A stretch of DNA of 54,386 nucleotides from Phaeodactylibacter luteus (GCF_007993045.1 NZ_VOOR01000035.1:1-54386), one strand, 5' to 3'. Numbered from the stretch's first letter, positions 36,848 to 44,825 are shown. The notes: generated by a model not told the origin, from the sequence alone. Numbers and translations are program-made.

Positions 36848-38452
36848 ATGAAGAACAAATACTTCGATATACATGCCCCGGTTTTTTACCCTTCCGCGGT
36901 GATCATCCTGCTTTTTATAGGGCTGACGCTGGCCATTGGCAAGCCGATGGAGGAGGTGTTCAGCCGCACCACAGATGGGATCACGACCAATGCCGGTTGG
37001 CTGTTGGTCATGGCGGTCAATATTTTCTTGGCTTTCTCGCTTTATTTCGCTTTTAGCAAAATGGGGCGCATCCGCCTTGGCGGGCCCAATGCCAAGCCAG
37101 ACTTCAGCACTTTCGCCTGGTTTGCGATGCTGTTCTCAGCAGGCATGGGCATTGGGCTGTTGTTTTTTAGCGTGGCGGAGCCCATTATGCATTATTCCAA
37201 TCCGCCAAGGGGCGCAACCGACCCTGTCGTGGCAGCACAGGACGCCATGAAGTTCACCTTTCTGCATTACGGCCTGCACGCATGGGCTATCTACGCCATC
37301 GTGGGCATGTCGCTGGCTTTTTTTACCTTCAATAAAAAACTGCCCCTCACCTTGCGGTCTGTTTTTTACCCCTTGCTGGGCGACCGTATACACGGCACCC
37401 TGGGCAATATCATCGATGTGGTGGCCGTAGTGGCCACTTTGTTCGGCCTGGCGACCTCTCTGGGCTTCGGCGTACAGCAGGTCTCAGCAGGGCTGGCCCA
37501 CCTTTTCGGCACCCCGGATACCATAACCGTACAGGTATTGCTGATTGCAGGGATTACCGGTATGGCCACGATTTCCGTTGTCCTCGGGCTCGATAAGGGC
37601 GTCCGGGTATTGAGCGAGCTCAACATGCGGCTGGGGCTGGTTTTCCTGATCGCCATGTTGATATTGGGGCCCACGGTATTCCTGCTGGACTCCTTCATGC
37701 AAAATACAGGCGCTTATATGCAGGAACTGATCTCCCTTGGGGCTTGGACAGAAACCTATGCACAGACCAATTGGCAGAACGACTGGTCTGCGTTCTACTG
37801 GGCGTGGTGGATATCCTGGTCGCCTTTCGTAGGGATGTTCATCGCCCGGGTGTCAAAAGGACGGACTGTCCGGGAGTTTTTCTTGGGCGTATTGCTGGTC
37901 CCTTCCCTGCTGACCTTCCTCTGGATGTCCGTATTTGGAGGCTCCGCGCTATACTTGGAGCTGAACGGGGTGGGCAATATTTCAGAAGCGGTGAACGACA
38001 ACATCGCCACCGCCCTGTTCGTCCTGTTGGAGGAGTACCCGCTAGGCTTCATCACCTCTATCGCAGGCATATTATTGGTGACGAGCTTCTTTGTCACTTC
38101 CTCTGATAGCGGTTCCCTGGTGATAGACAGCATCACCTCAGGCGGCAAGCTTGATGCGCCGGTCGGGCAACGCATTTTCTGGGCCTTGTCGGAAGGTGCT
38201 GTAGCAGCAACCCTCCTATTGGGCGGCGGCCTGAAAGCCCTTCAGACAGCGGCTATTTCTACAGGGCTCCCTTTTACCCTGCTCCTGCTGATTATGTGTT
38301 ACAGCTTGTACAAGGCCCTAACCGAAGAATACGAAGAGCTAATGGCCCAAAAGGAAAAAAAGGAGCGGGAGTCTTACCGGAAAGTATTAGAAGGGCTCAT
38401 ACAGAAACGGCAGCAAAGGGCAGGCTCCTCTGCCGGGCAAAAGAAGGAGTGA
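36848..38452 (+). CDS. BCCT family betaine/choline/carnitine transporter
   Basis: The 534-residue protein has about 12 membrane segments. The family substrate-site run is seen as WAWWISWSPFVGMFIARVSKG, with the tryptophan box of BCCT carriers. FSAGMGIGLLFFSVAEPIMHY is the conserved TM3 glycine stretch. It should take up a trimethylammonium compound such as glycine betaine, coupled to Na+ or H+. This fits a salt-exposed marine cell. The charged C-terminal tail (ALTEEYEELMAQKEKKERESYRK) could sense ionic strength as in BetP, which is inference. A dispersed element begins 42 bp after the stop. Confidence 0.95.
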   Translation: MKNKYFDIHAPVFYPSAVIILLFIGLTLAIGKPMEEVFSRTTDGITTNAGWLLVMAVNIFLAFSLYFAFSKMGRIRLGGPNAKPDFSTFAWFAMLFSAGMGIGLLFFSVAEPIMHYSNPPRGATDPVVAAQDAMKFTFLHYGLHAWAIYAIVGMSLAFFTFNKKLPLTLRSVFYPLLGDRIHGTLGNIIDVVAVVATLFGLATSLGFGVQQVSAGLAHLFGTPDTITVQVLLIAGITGMATISVVLGLDKGVRVLSELNMRLGLVFLIAMLILGPTVFLLDSFMQNTGAYMQELISLGAWTETYAQTNWQNDWSAFYWAWWISWSPFVGMFIARVSKGRTVREFFLGVLLVPSLLTFLWMSVFGGSALYLELNGVGNISEAVNDNIATALFVLLEEYPLGFITSIAGILLVTSFFVTSSDSGSLVIDSITSGGKLDAPVGQRIFWALSEGAVAATLLLGGGLKALQTAAISTGLPFTLLLLIMCYSLYKALTEEYEELMAQKEKKERESYRKVLEGLIQKRQQRAGSSAGQKKE

Positions 38453-38493
38453 GCCAGTATTGGCAGCCTGTATGCGCAGGGCAATCTGCCCGG

Positions 38494-38726
38494 GCGAAAC
38501 CAAAATGCCACGGGCGTTTATGCTTTTCGGGCTTTATAGCTTGGCATCGGCCTAGCGCTGCGAAGGGGTGGCCGAAGGCCAGACCCGACGCCTGTAGGGC
38601 GAGGGGCCGAGCGGACAGCGAGCCCCGTAGCATAGCGGCACCTGCCGGCTGCCCCCTCCTTGCGGCAGGGGCAGGCCCCTATCCTTGCGGAGGGGGCAGG
38701 CAAAAAAAGCCATCTGGTTTGTGCCC
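38494..38726 (+). repeat. MITE-like dispersed element, copy E (long form), with 10-bp flanking direct repeats
   Basis: The exact 10-mer ATCTGCCCGG flanks the copy (38484-38493 and 38727-38736). The ends GCGAAACCAAAATGCC and GCCATCTGGTTTGTGCCC are inverted repeats. The core carries GCCTAGCGCTGCG, GAGCGGACAGCGAGCCCC and GGCACCTGCC. Compared with other copies it has an expanded first hairpin and an extended second hairpin (CCCCCTCC-TTGC-GG type), plus an additional GGAGGGGGCAGG block. This makes it the longest copy in the window. It lies 42 bp after the BCCT stop codon. Confidence 0.9.
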
Positions 38727-38800
38727 ATCTGCCCGGACATAGGTAAGGGCGCTGCATCAAGCCTATTTAAAACCATGATACTAAACGAGATTTTCCTACT

Positions 38801-39673
38801 ATGAAAACATACACCCGGATACTTGTTGCCTTAGACCTCACGAATATGGACCAGGTCATGATCCGTTACGCAGCCCACTTGTGCCGTGCCATGCCGGGCA
38901 TTGAAAAGGCATACTTTGTGCACAACATCCGCTTTGATTACCCGGAAGAAGCTGAGGCGTTGATGGCTGGGCTAGAACGCCCACTGGGAGAGCTTATCGG
39001 GGAAGAGGCCACAGAGCAGGTAGAGGAGCACTTCAGCGGGAGCGTGCCGGAAGGCGTTTCCTGGGAAGTCTTGGTGGCAGAGGGCGCATCAACTGCTCAG
39101 GAACTGGCCCGCATGAGCAATGAGGTTGGTGCAGAGCTTGTCCTTGCCGGCAAAAAGCTCTCTTACCGGGGCTCTGGCGCAGTAGCGGAAAAGCTGCTGA
39201 GGCAAAGCGGTTTTAAAGCTGACCTGATGGCGGTGCCGGAAACAGCCCCCCACCGGCTTGAGCGCGTGCTGGTGCCCATTGATTTCTCGCAGGCCTCTTC
39301 GCGTGCGCTCAAAAAAGCCCATCAGCTCGCAGCCGTGGTATCCTGCCAGCACATATACAAAATCCCCAACCACTATTTCCCTTTTATCCCTGTGCAGGGC
39401 TTCCGCAAGTCGATGGAAGAAGAGGCCAAAGAGCAATACAAGCGTTTCCGGAAGGCTTTGCCCAAGGAGGTACAGGATACCCCTTGCCAGTTTATTTATG
39501 CAGAGGACCGCACTGTGGCACAATCGGTGTACGACTATGCCATCAGCCAGGGGAAGGATCTGATTGTGCTTGGCGCAAAAGGGAAGAGCGCAGTGCCGGC
39601 CATCCTGCTCGGCGGCACTGCCGCGCAGCTGCTGAAGTTCGATTTTCACGTGCCCGTGCTGATTGTGAGGTGA
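38801..39673 (+). CDS. Universal stress protein with two UspA-like domains
   Basis: The 290-residue protein has two tandem domains of the Usp fold. The first begins MKTYTRILVALDLTNMDQVM and the second begins RVLVPIDFSQASSRALKKAH at about residue 150. The second ends with DLIVLGAKGKSAVPAILLGG and VPVLIVR, the G-x-x-G-type nucleotide-binding motif of ATP-binding Usp proteins. Function is general stress tolerance; the trigger is not shown. It is convergent with the zinc-ribbon channel gene, only 7 bp apart at the 3' ends. Tandem-domain Usp proteins are common in Bacteroidota. Confidence 0.92.
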   Translation: MKTYTRILVALDLTNMDQVMIRYAAHLCRAMPGIEKAYFVHNIRFDYPEEAEALMAGLERPLGELIGEEATEQVEEHFSGSVPEGVSWEVLVAEGASTAQELARMSNEVGAELVLAGKKLSYRGSGAVAEKLLRQSGFKADLMAVPETAPHRLERVLVPIDFSQASSRALKKAHQLAAVVSCQHIYKIPNHYFPFIPVQGFRKSMEEEAKEQYKRFRKALPKEVQDTPCQFIYAEDRTVAQSVYDYAISQGKDLIVLGAKGKSAVPAILLGGTAAQLLKFDFHVPVLIVR

Positions 39674-39680
39674 ACGGGAA

Positions 39681-40508
39681 TTAAGGGTTGAGCTGCTCGC
39701 CGCAATATTTGCAGTAGATGGCATCGTGCTCGTGCCCTTCACGGCCACAGTAGCGGCAATTTTGGGTGCTGACTTTCTGGCCGTAGTACTCGCTTACAAA
39801 CTCAGCCGACACTATCCCGGTAGGCACGGCAATGATGGCGTAGCCTAAGATCATGACAGCCCCGGATATGAAGCGCCCGACGTCTGTAGTGGGCGTGATG
39901 TCACCGTAGCCCACCGTCGTCAAAGTGACGATGGCCCAGTAGACCGATCTGGGTATGCTGGAAAAACCAGGGTTGGAGCCCCCTTCAATCAGGTACATCA
40001 AAGCGCCAATGATCAGGACGAGCAGGCTGACAAAAGTGAGGAATACAATGATCTTCGCCCGGCTGGCTTTCAGCGCCTGTACAATGACCTCCCCTTCTTT
40101 CAGGAAATGCCCTAGCTTGAAGACCCGGAAAATCCGGATCAGCCGGAAGGCACGGATGATCAGGAAATACTGAGAAGCTGGCAGTATCAGCGCCAGGTAG
40201 GAAGGCAGAATGGCCAGAAGATCGATCACCCCAAAAAAGCTGGCAGCATATTTCAACGGCCGGTAGACGCAGTACAGGCGCAGCAGATACTCTGCTGTGA
40301 AAACCAAGGTGAAGCCCCATTCAACAAGCGTGAACAGCTGCGCATATTCCGCTTGCAGCGGCTCAATGCTCTCCAACATAACGGTGATGACGCTGGCTGC
40401 GATAAAAATCAGCAGCAGGACGTCAAATACTTTGCCCGCAGGGGTGTCGGCTTCAAAAATGATCTCGTGCAGGCGTTCGCGGCCAGGGCTAAAAGATGGT
40501 TCCTCCAT
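39681..40508 (-). CDS. Voltage-gated potassium channel-like ion transporter with C-terminal zinc ribbon
   Basis: The 275-residue protein has a six-helix ion channel layout: S1 about residues 27-45, S4 with regularly spaced arginines (RAFRLIRIFRVFKLGHF, about 119-135), pore helix and filter TTVGYGD (about 197-203), and S6 to about residue 240. The cytoplasmic tail ends with four cysteines at 251, 254, 266 and 269 (CRYCG, then CKYCG), a rubredoxin-like zinc ribbon. It should carry K+ across the inner membrane and open with voltage. The metal knuckle is an unusual tail that may bind Zn2+ and assemble or regulate the tetramer. It starts at the first ATG and is divergent from the response regulator at 40973. 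Confidence 0.9.
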   Translation of the reverse strand: MEEPSFSPGRERLHEIIFEADTPAGKVFDVLLLIFIAASVITVMLESIEPLQAEYAQLFTLVEWGFTLVFTAEYLLRLYCVYRPLKYAASFFGVIDLLAILPSYLALILPASQYFLIIRAFRLIRIFRVFKLGHFLKEGEVIVQALKASRAKIIVFLTFVSLLVLIIGALMYLIEGGSNPGFSSIPRSVYWAIVTLTTVGYGDITPTTDVGRFISGAVMILGYAIIAVPTGIVSAEFVSEYYGQKVSTQNCRYCGREGHEHDAIYCKYCGEQLNP

Positions 40509-40972
40509 AGTTTGAGTTGTAAAGGCAGCTGCCTTGCTCTAATCGGCTTGATGTGCTGTGGGGTATCGCAGGATTGAAATGGCGCTTTCCGGCCCGCGCT
40601 ATGCCTTTTTCAGTCACTTCGTTGAGGCTAAGCTCTTAAAAAAAGCCGGCGCGTGGTTGAAAATAGCTCATTTTTTCCACTACACGGGCCCGAGGCATCA
40701 AGGCTAATGTAAAAAAAAGTGGGCAAGGCGGCTGAAAGGCTCAGAAGGGAACCGGCACGGATGCCCTGTCACAAAGATTGCGCTGCCAGGCATAGGTTAG
40801 TTGAGGATTCTTTTGATATTGTATAGGCGCAAATACGTAATTGCCGGGCAGCCTGTGCCTAGAGTTCATTGAAATCCCTTATCTTTGAGCAACAACATCT
40901 TTTTACACAACAGCGGATGTAGTGCTCCGGGCGACAGCCCGCCGCTGCGGAAGCTTGGTAAAACCTTAGCCT
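40509..40972. other. 464-bp gap between channel and response regulator genes
   Basis: No gene, hairpin with T-run or repeat element is seen. A TATCTTTG box at 40880-40887 matches the -7 consensus of Bacteroidota promoters exactly (TAnnTTTG) and lies 86 bp before the response regulator. A good -33 TTTG is missing at the right distance. Confidence 0.4.
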
Positions 40973-41734
40973 GTGATCAAAACGGTCATTATTGAAGATG
41001 AGATCAATGGCCTCAATAACCTCAAGAATATGCTCCGGGAGCATTGCCCGGGCGTTGAGGTGATTGGTGCAGCCCAAAGCCTCGAAGAGGCAGAATCGCT
41101 TTTTAAGCTGACCACGCCAGACCTTGCGTTCCTCGATATCAGCCTGCCAGACGGCTTGATCTTTCAGTTGCTGAACCGCATCCGGCCCGTCCATTTTGAG
41201 ATCATCTTTGTCACGGCTTACCAAAAGTACGCCATCAAGGCTTGTGAGTACAGTTCTATTGGCTACGTGATGAAGCCCATCGACCCCGATCAGCTCAAGG
41301 AGGCCGTAGCTAGGGTAGACCTCCGCCGGAAACCGGAAACGGACAAAAGGCTGGAGCTGTTCAATGCTTACCAGAAAAACCCGAACGCCTTCAATAAGCT
41401 GGGCATTTCAGCCCTTGACGGGATCTACTTCGTGCACATCACCGATATCGTGCGCTGTGAAGCTGAAGACAATTATACCCACATCTTCCTCAAAGAAGGG
41501 AAAAAGATTACCGCTTCGAAGACCATCAAAGCGTTTGAAGATATGCTCACCCCTTTCAATTTCTACCGGGTGCACAAGAGCCATGTCATCAACCTGAATT
41601 ATATGCATAAGTTCGTCAAAGGTGATGGGGGGTACCTTATCATGGACGACAATATACAGATTGAAGTTTCCCGCCGCCGCCGGGCTGCTTTTATGGAGCA
41701 AATTAAGCGGTATCAGGAGGGGATGGCGCTGTGA
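40973..41734 (+). CDS. LytTR family response regulator
   Basis: The 253-residue protein has a receiver domain (residues 1-120) with acidic pocket Glu8/Asp9/Glu10, phospho-acceptor Asp55 (DLAFLDISLPDG), Thr81 and Lys101 (VMKPID). A LytTR DNA-binding domain follows (residues about 145-250; YFVHITDIVRCEAEDNYTHI, FYRVHKSHVINLNY). It should bind DNA after phosphorylation by a LytS-type kinase, and the soluble TPR kinase 620 bp downstream is the obvious partner. It starts at GTG 40973, which aligns with the usual receiver N-terminus. The hairpin at 41865-41903 ends its transcript before the peptide gene. Confidence 0.92.
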   Translation: MIKTVIIEDEINGLNNLKNMLREHCPGVEVIGAAQSLEEAESLFKLTTPDLAFLDISLPDGLIFQLLNRIRPVHFEIIFVTAYQKYAIKACEYSSIGYVMKPIDPDQLKEAVARVDLRRKPETDKRLELFNAYQKNPNAFNKLGISALDGIYFVHITDIVRCEAEDNYTHIFLKEGKKITASKTIKAFEDMLTPFNFYRVHKSHVINLNYMHKFVKGDGGYLIMDDNIQIEVSRRRRAAFMEQIKRYQEGMAL

Positions 41735-42131
41735 AAGCCTGCTAGGCCGCTTCAGCGCACAGCCCTATATGTAGATAAGTTTCCAGTCAAAACAGTCAGT
41801 GAAAGCCCTTGCAAGAGCGCATTTTCCATGCCTTCCGGTAAGCAAACAGCACTGACACGCACAAGCCGGCCGCTTGTGATATGACAACACGCCGGCCTAT
41901 TTTACGCACAAACAGATTTGCACATTTCAAGTATGGCTTTGGGGCGGTACAGTCGTTGCCCCAAGCGCTCAAGGAGCTTGCTTGTATGTTTCAACTATCT
42001 ATTTGTGAATAAAATATGTTTAGCAAAAAGGGTTCCCGTTACCATTCCGCTGAATGTTTTGTTACTTTTACAGCAGGTACGTGGTAGAGATCCCGAAAAC
42101 ACTTTACACTTCGTGCACAAAATTATCTACT
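41735..42131. other. 397-bp gap between response regulator and GG-peptide gene
   Basis: The gap holds the terminator at 41865-41903 and the leader of the peptide gene. CGTTAC and TGTTAC, in the stretch from about 42033 to 42068, are two similar words 23 bp apart. They resemble the paired repeats bound by LytTR proteins, which are usually about 21 bp apart. TACTTTTA next to the second word could be a -7 box. These sites are suggestive only. Confidence 0.35.
41865..41903 (+). terminator. Terminator of the LytTR regulator gene
   Basis: Two GCCGGC arms, with an inner TTGT / ACAA pair, form a stem-loop followed by CTATTTT. It lies 130 bp after the regulator stop codon and separates it from the peptide gene. 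Confidence 0.7.
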
Positions 42132-42269
42132 ATGGGAAAATCAAAAAAGAACCTGGCAGACCTCAAAAAGGAGATCAAAACCATCAAGAAGTCTGATCAG
42201 AACAAAATCGTCGGAGGTAAGGGTAAAAAGAACTATAACAACGGCTGCAGCGATATTGTACCGCAGTAG
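42132..42269 (+). CDS. 45-residue double-glycine leader peptide, candidate signal or RiPP-like precursor
   Basis: The peptide is lysine-rich at the front (MGKSKKNLADLKKEIKTIKK, then SDQNKIVGG) and has Gly-Gly at residues 28-29. Cutting after Gly29 would leave a 16-residue core, KGKKNYNNGCSDIVPQ, with one cysteine at residue 39. Double-glycine leaders are normally removed and exported by peptidase-containing ABC transporters. None is in this window, and no modifying enzyme is near. It sits between a LytTR regulator and a soluble TPR histidine kinase, is followed by its own terminator, and is far shorter than nearby genes. ATG 42132 gives the usual charged leader; an upstream in-frame start would add 26 residues without this pattern. 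Function as a signal is inference. Confidence 0.72.
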   Translation: MGKSKKNLADLKKEIKTIKKSDQNKIVGGKGKKNYNNGCSDIVPQ

Positions 42270-42305
42270 CTGGCTCTGAACCCCCCACACGAGTAAAGCA
42301 AAAAC

Positions 42306-42342
42306 AAAGGCTGTCCTTGCATAAGCAAGTATAGCCTTTTTT
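42306..42342 (+). terminator. Terminator between the GG-peptide gene and the TPR kinase
   Basis: AAAGGCT pairs with AGCCTTT, and an inner CTTGC-ATAA-GCAAG stem stacks inside; a run of six T follows. It ends 15 bp before the kinase start codon. Partial read-through would give high peptide and low kinase levels from one promoter. Confidence 0.85.
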
Positions 42343-42357
42343 AATATATTAGAGGTT

Positions 42358-44289
42358 ATGTTTTATGACAACCCCAACCCGGACGAGCTGCAGCCCTTAG
42401 CGCTGGAGGAAAAGCTGAAGCAGCAGGCTGACAGCCGGCAGCGCTTGCTTTTGCTCGATAAGCTCCTTTCCCGGTATGCCTATACCAACGTCAAGCGTGC
42501 CGAGGAGCTGCTGGAAGAGCTGGGCGGTATTTTGGAGGGGGAGTCCAATAAAGACATCCTGGTCAATTATCACCTTTTGGCGTCTACGGTAGCCAATCAG
42601 CTCAACAAGTACGAGGAGGCTCAGGAGCACATCCTTCAGGCCATCAAGCTGGTGGAGGAGCGGGGCACCGCCCGCGAACAGATAGACGCTTATATCGACT
42701 TTGTAGGGGTGTGCATCAACCTCAGGGACATGGGGCGCGCCATTGATTACATCCAAAAGGCGGAGGCCCTGCTCAAAAGCTTCCCGGATTCAAGGCTGGA
42801 GTCGCGCCTGATGTGCAGAGAAGGGTTCGTCAGGCTTTACTCCCGCGATCATTCCGGGGCGGTCGAAGCCCTGCTCCGGGCTGATCAGCTCCTCAATAGC
42901 TTTGGGGAGCTGGCTCTGAAAGACTACTACTTCCTCTCTTTGATACAAGCCGGCCTTGGGCGGGTGTATGAGCTCAGCGGCGAACGGGAAAAGAGCGCTG
43001 CGGCTTACGGCAGGGTAGTAGCTATTTGTGAAAACAAAGCGCTACATGCACGCCTTTCTTGGCACTACGTCAATGCTGGCAATGGCTACATGAGCCTCAA
43101 TGATCAGGAAACTGCTGAAGCTTACTTCCGCCGGGCCATTGAAATTTCGGACGACAGCAGCGAGATCGCCCGTGCTTTCGCTTATTCCAACCTCGGGTAC
43201 TGCGCCATGGAAAAAGGCGACTATGGCGACGCCCTCAGCCTTTTTGACCGGGCAGAGCAGACTTACCGGCAGCGGGAGGAGGATATGGCGGAGAACCAGA
43301 TGAAAATCGATCTTTGGCGGAGCCAGATTTACACGGAGCTAAAGCAGTATGCAAAGGCAGAAGAGGCACTGAGGATCGCCCTGCAGCATGCACAGGCGGA
43401 GCAGAACCCAGAGTACCTGGCTACCGTTCACAAAAGCACGGCGGCTTATTTTGCGGACCGGGGCGACTTCGAAAAGGCTTATTCCCATTTTGCGCACTAC
43501 GACCGGTACCGCGAGGAGCAGATAGCCAACTCTGATCAGGACCGCCAAAGGGAGATCGAGGCCAAGTACGAGGCAGAAAAGAAACGGCAGGAAGCCGAAA
43601 TGCTGCAGCTGCAGGCGACCGGGCTTCAGCTCAAAGCGCTGAACGCTCAGATGAACCCTCACTTCATGTACAACGCCCTCAATTCCATCCAAAACTATAT
43701 CACCTCCCACGATGTCAACCTCGCTACCAAGTACCTGGCCAAGTTTGCACAGCTTATGCGGCAGAGCCTAGAGTACTCCAATCAAGAGGTCATCTCGCTA
43801 GAAGAGGAAATCCAATTCCTCGAGCAGTACCTTTATATCAATGAAAAGCTCCGTTTCAACGACCGCCTCGACCACGAAATCATCATTGATGAGGAAATAG
43901 AAGAAGATATACTGGGGGTCCCTACCATGATCATTCAGCCCTATGTGGAAAATGCCATTGAGCATGGGCTCAGCACTCGCAGCGATGGCATGATCAAAAT
44001 CCTCTTCCTGCTCTATGACGAGGAGACCATCCTTTGCAGGGTGGAGGACAACGGCATAGGCTTCAATAAAGCCCGGCAATTGAAGCTCAATGACCCCCGG
44101 TACCAAAACCACCGCTCGCGGGGCACTTCCATTACAGAGGAACGGCTGCGTATCTTACGTAAAGCACGGGGGCACGAGCAATCTGTCCGCACCATTGACC
44201 TGGCTGAAGAGAGCGGGGGCAAGGAGCAGGGGACACGGGTGGAAATCCTCATCCCGATACGCGAGATCAACCTGGGCAAAATATCCTGA
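42358..44289 (+). CDS. Soluble TPR-LytS-type sensor histidine kinase
   Basis: The 643-residue protein has no signal peptide and no membrane segment. Residues about 25-390 are TPR repeats (RAFAYSNLGYCAMEKGDYGD and similar). A short coiled coil follows (about 393-425), then the His_kinase domain with the phospho-accepting His435 in MNPHFMYNALNSIQNYI. The ATP-binding domain has PTMIIQPYVENAIEHGL (about 525-540) and VEDNGIGFNKA. LytS-type kinases in Bacteroidota often have a membrane segment between TPR and kinase; this one lacks it and should sense in the cytoplasm. TPR domains bind short peptides in other regulators. Its neighbours, a LytTR regulator and a double-glycine peptide, make it the likely centre of a peptide-signalling unit. 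A dispersed element begins within 10 bp of the stop. Confidence 0.93.
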   Translation: MFYDNPNPDELQPLALEEKLKQQADSRQRLLLLDKLLSRYAYTNVKRAEELLEELGGILEGESNKDILVNYHLLASTVANQLNKYEEAQEHILQAIKLVEERGTAREQIDAYIDFVGVCINLRDMGRAIDYIQKAEALLKSFPDSRLESRLMCREGFVRLYSRDHSGAVEALLRADQLLNSFGELALKDYYFLSLIQAGLGRVYELSGEREKSAAAYGRVVAICENKALHARLSWHYVNAGNGYMSLNDQETAEAYFRRAIEISDDSSEIARAFAYSNLGYCAMEKGDYGDALSLFDRAEQTYRQREEDMAENQMKIDLWRSQIYTELKQYAKAEEALRIALQHAQAEQNPEYLATVHKSTAAYFADRGDFEKAYSHFAHYDRYREEQIANSDQDRQREIEAKYEAEKKRQEAEMLQLQATGLQLKALNAQMNPHFMYNALNSIQNYITSHDVNLATKYLAKFAQLMRQSLEYSNQEVISLEEEIQFLEQYLYINEKLRFNDRLDHEIIIDEEIEEDILGVPTMIIQPYVENAIEHGLSTRSDGMIKILFLLYDEETILCRVEDNGIGFNKARQLKLNDPRYQNHRSRGTSITEERLRILRKARGHEQSVRTIDLAEESGGKEQGTRVEILIPIREINLGKIS

Positions 44290-44297
44290 CTTTGCAA

Positions 44298-44459
44298 AGG
44301 GGATAAACTAAAATGTCGCAGGCGTTTGTGCTGGCCTAGCGCTGCGTAGGGGTGGTAAGCCCGTTAGGGCCGAGCGAAGAGCGAGCCCCGGAGCATAGCG
44401 GCACCTGCTCGCGGGCAGGTGCAGGCCCCCTTAAAAGAACGGCCACTTGGTTTGCGCTG
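44298..44459 (+). repeat. MITE-like dispersed element, copy F, with 8-bp flanking direct repeats
   Basis: The exact 8-mer CTTTGCAA flanks the copy (44290-44297 and 44460-44467); the left repeat starts at the base following the kinase stop codon. The left end AAACTAAAATGTCG and the right end CGGCCACTTGGTTTGCGC form imperfect inverted repeats. Core blocks are all present, with small changes (GAGCGAAGAGCGAGCCCC; loop GTTA in GCCCGTTAGGGC). It is the shortest of the complete copies. Confidence 0.87.
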
Positions 44460-44556
44460 CTTTGCAAGTACCGTTTGTTCAACCATTCCTGCCGTTTACT
44501 CCTGCACCTCCACCGTAAGCAGAATGGGCAGTGCAGCTCCCGGTTGAATGTATTAT

Positions 44557-44623
44557 TTTGTTCAAAGTTTTCTCATAGTATGTTTGTTTGAACCTCCTGC
44601 ACCTATCCCGGTGCAGGTTTTTT
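44557..44623 (+). ncRNA. Candidate tiny RNA or terminator unit 1
   Basis: A promoter-like pair (TTTG at 44557-44560; TATGTTTG at 44579-44586, an exact TAnnTTTG; spacer 18) leads straight into the hairpin CCTGCACC / GGTGCAGG (44596-44617) with six T. Any transcript would be only about 30-40 nt. A 19-base segment, AGTTTTCTCATAGTATGTT, is identical to that in unit 2, 190 bp away. Confidence 0.4.
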
Positions 44624-44747
44624 GATTTTTAGGCCTGCCTTTATTTCCTGCCATTCACATTTACCTTTTTCTACTTTGTTTCCGCCACAATGCTGCCCCA
44701 CCCACCCGTTTCCTAACTTGGCGCGAATGGCAAGTGCTGCCGGGTTA

Positions 44748-44825
44748 TCTTTGAGCGTGTAGTTTTCTCATAGTATGTTAGTGCTCCTACATCTGATTCA
44801 ACCTCCCCTGATGTAGGAGTTTTTT
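44748..44825 (+). ncRNA. Candidate tiny RNA or terminator unit 2
   Basis: Same design as unit 1: TTTG at 44748-44751, TATGTTAG at 44772-44779 (spacer 20), then the perfect 10-bp hairpin CTCCTACATC / GATGTAGGAG (44782-44817) and eight T. The loop contains CAACCTCCCCT; unit 1 has AACCTCC at its 5' side. It also contains a 13-codon mini-ORF starting at the ATG inside the shared 19-mer (MLVLLHLIQPPLM), which may be chance. Confidence 0.42.

Noticed and set aside
44774-44815. 13-codon mini-ORF (MLVLLHLIQPPLM), which could be a leucine-rich leader peptide
   Set aside because: No biosynthetic gene lies downstream on this strand and the ORF is mostly the hairpin arms. I kept it only as an alternative reading in the twin-unit entry.
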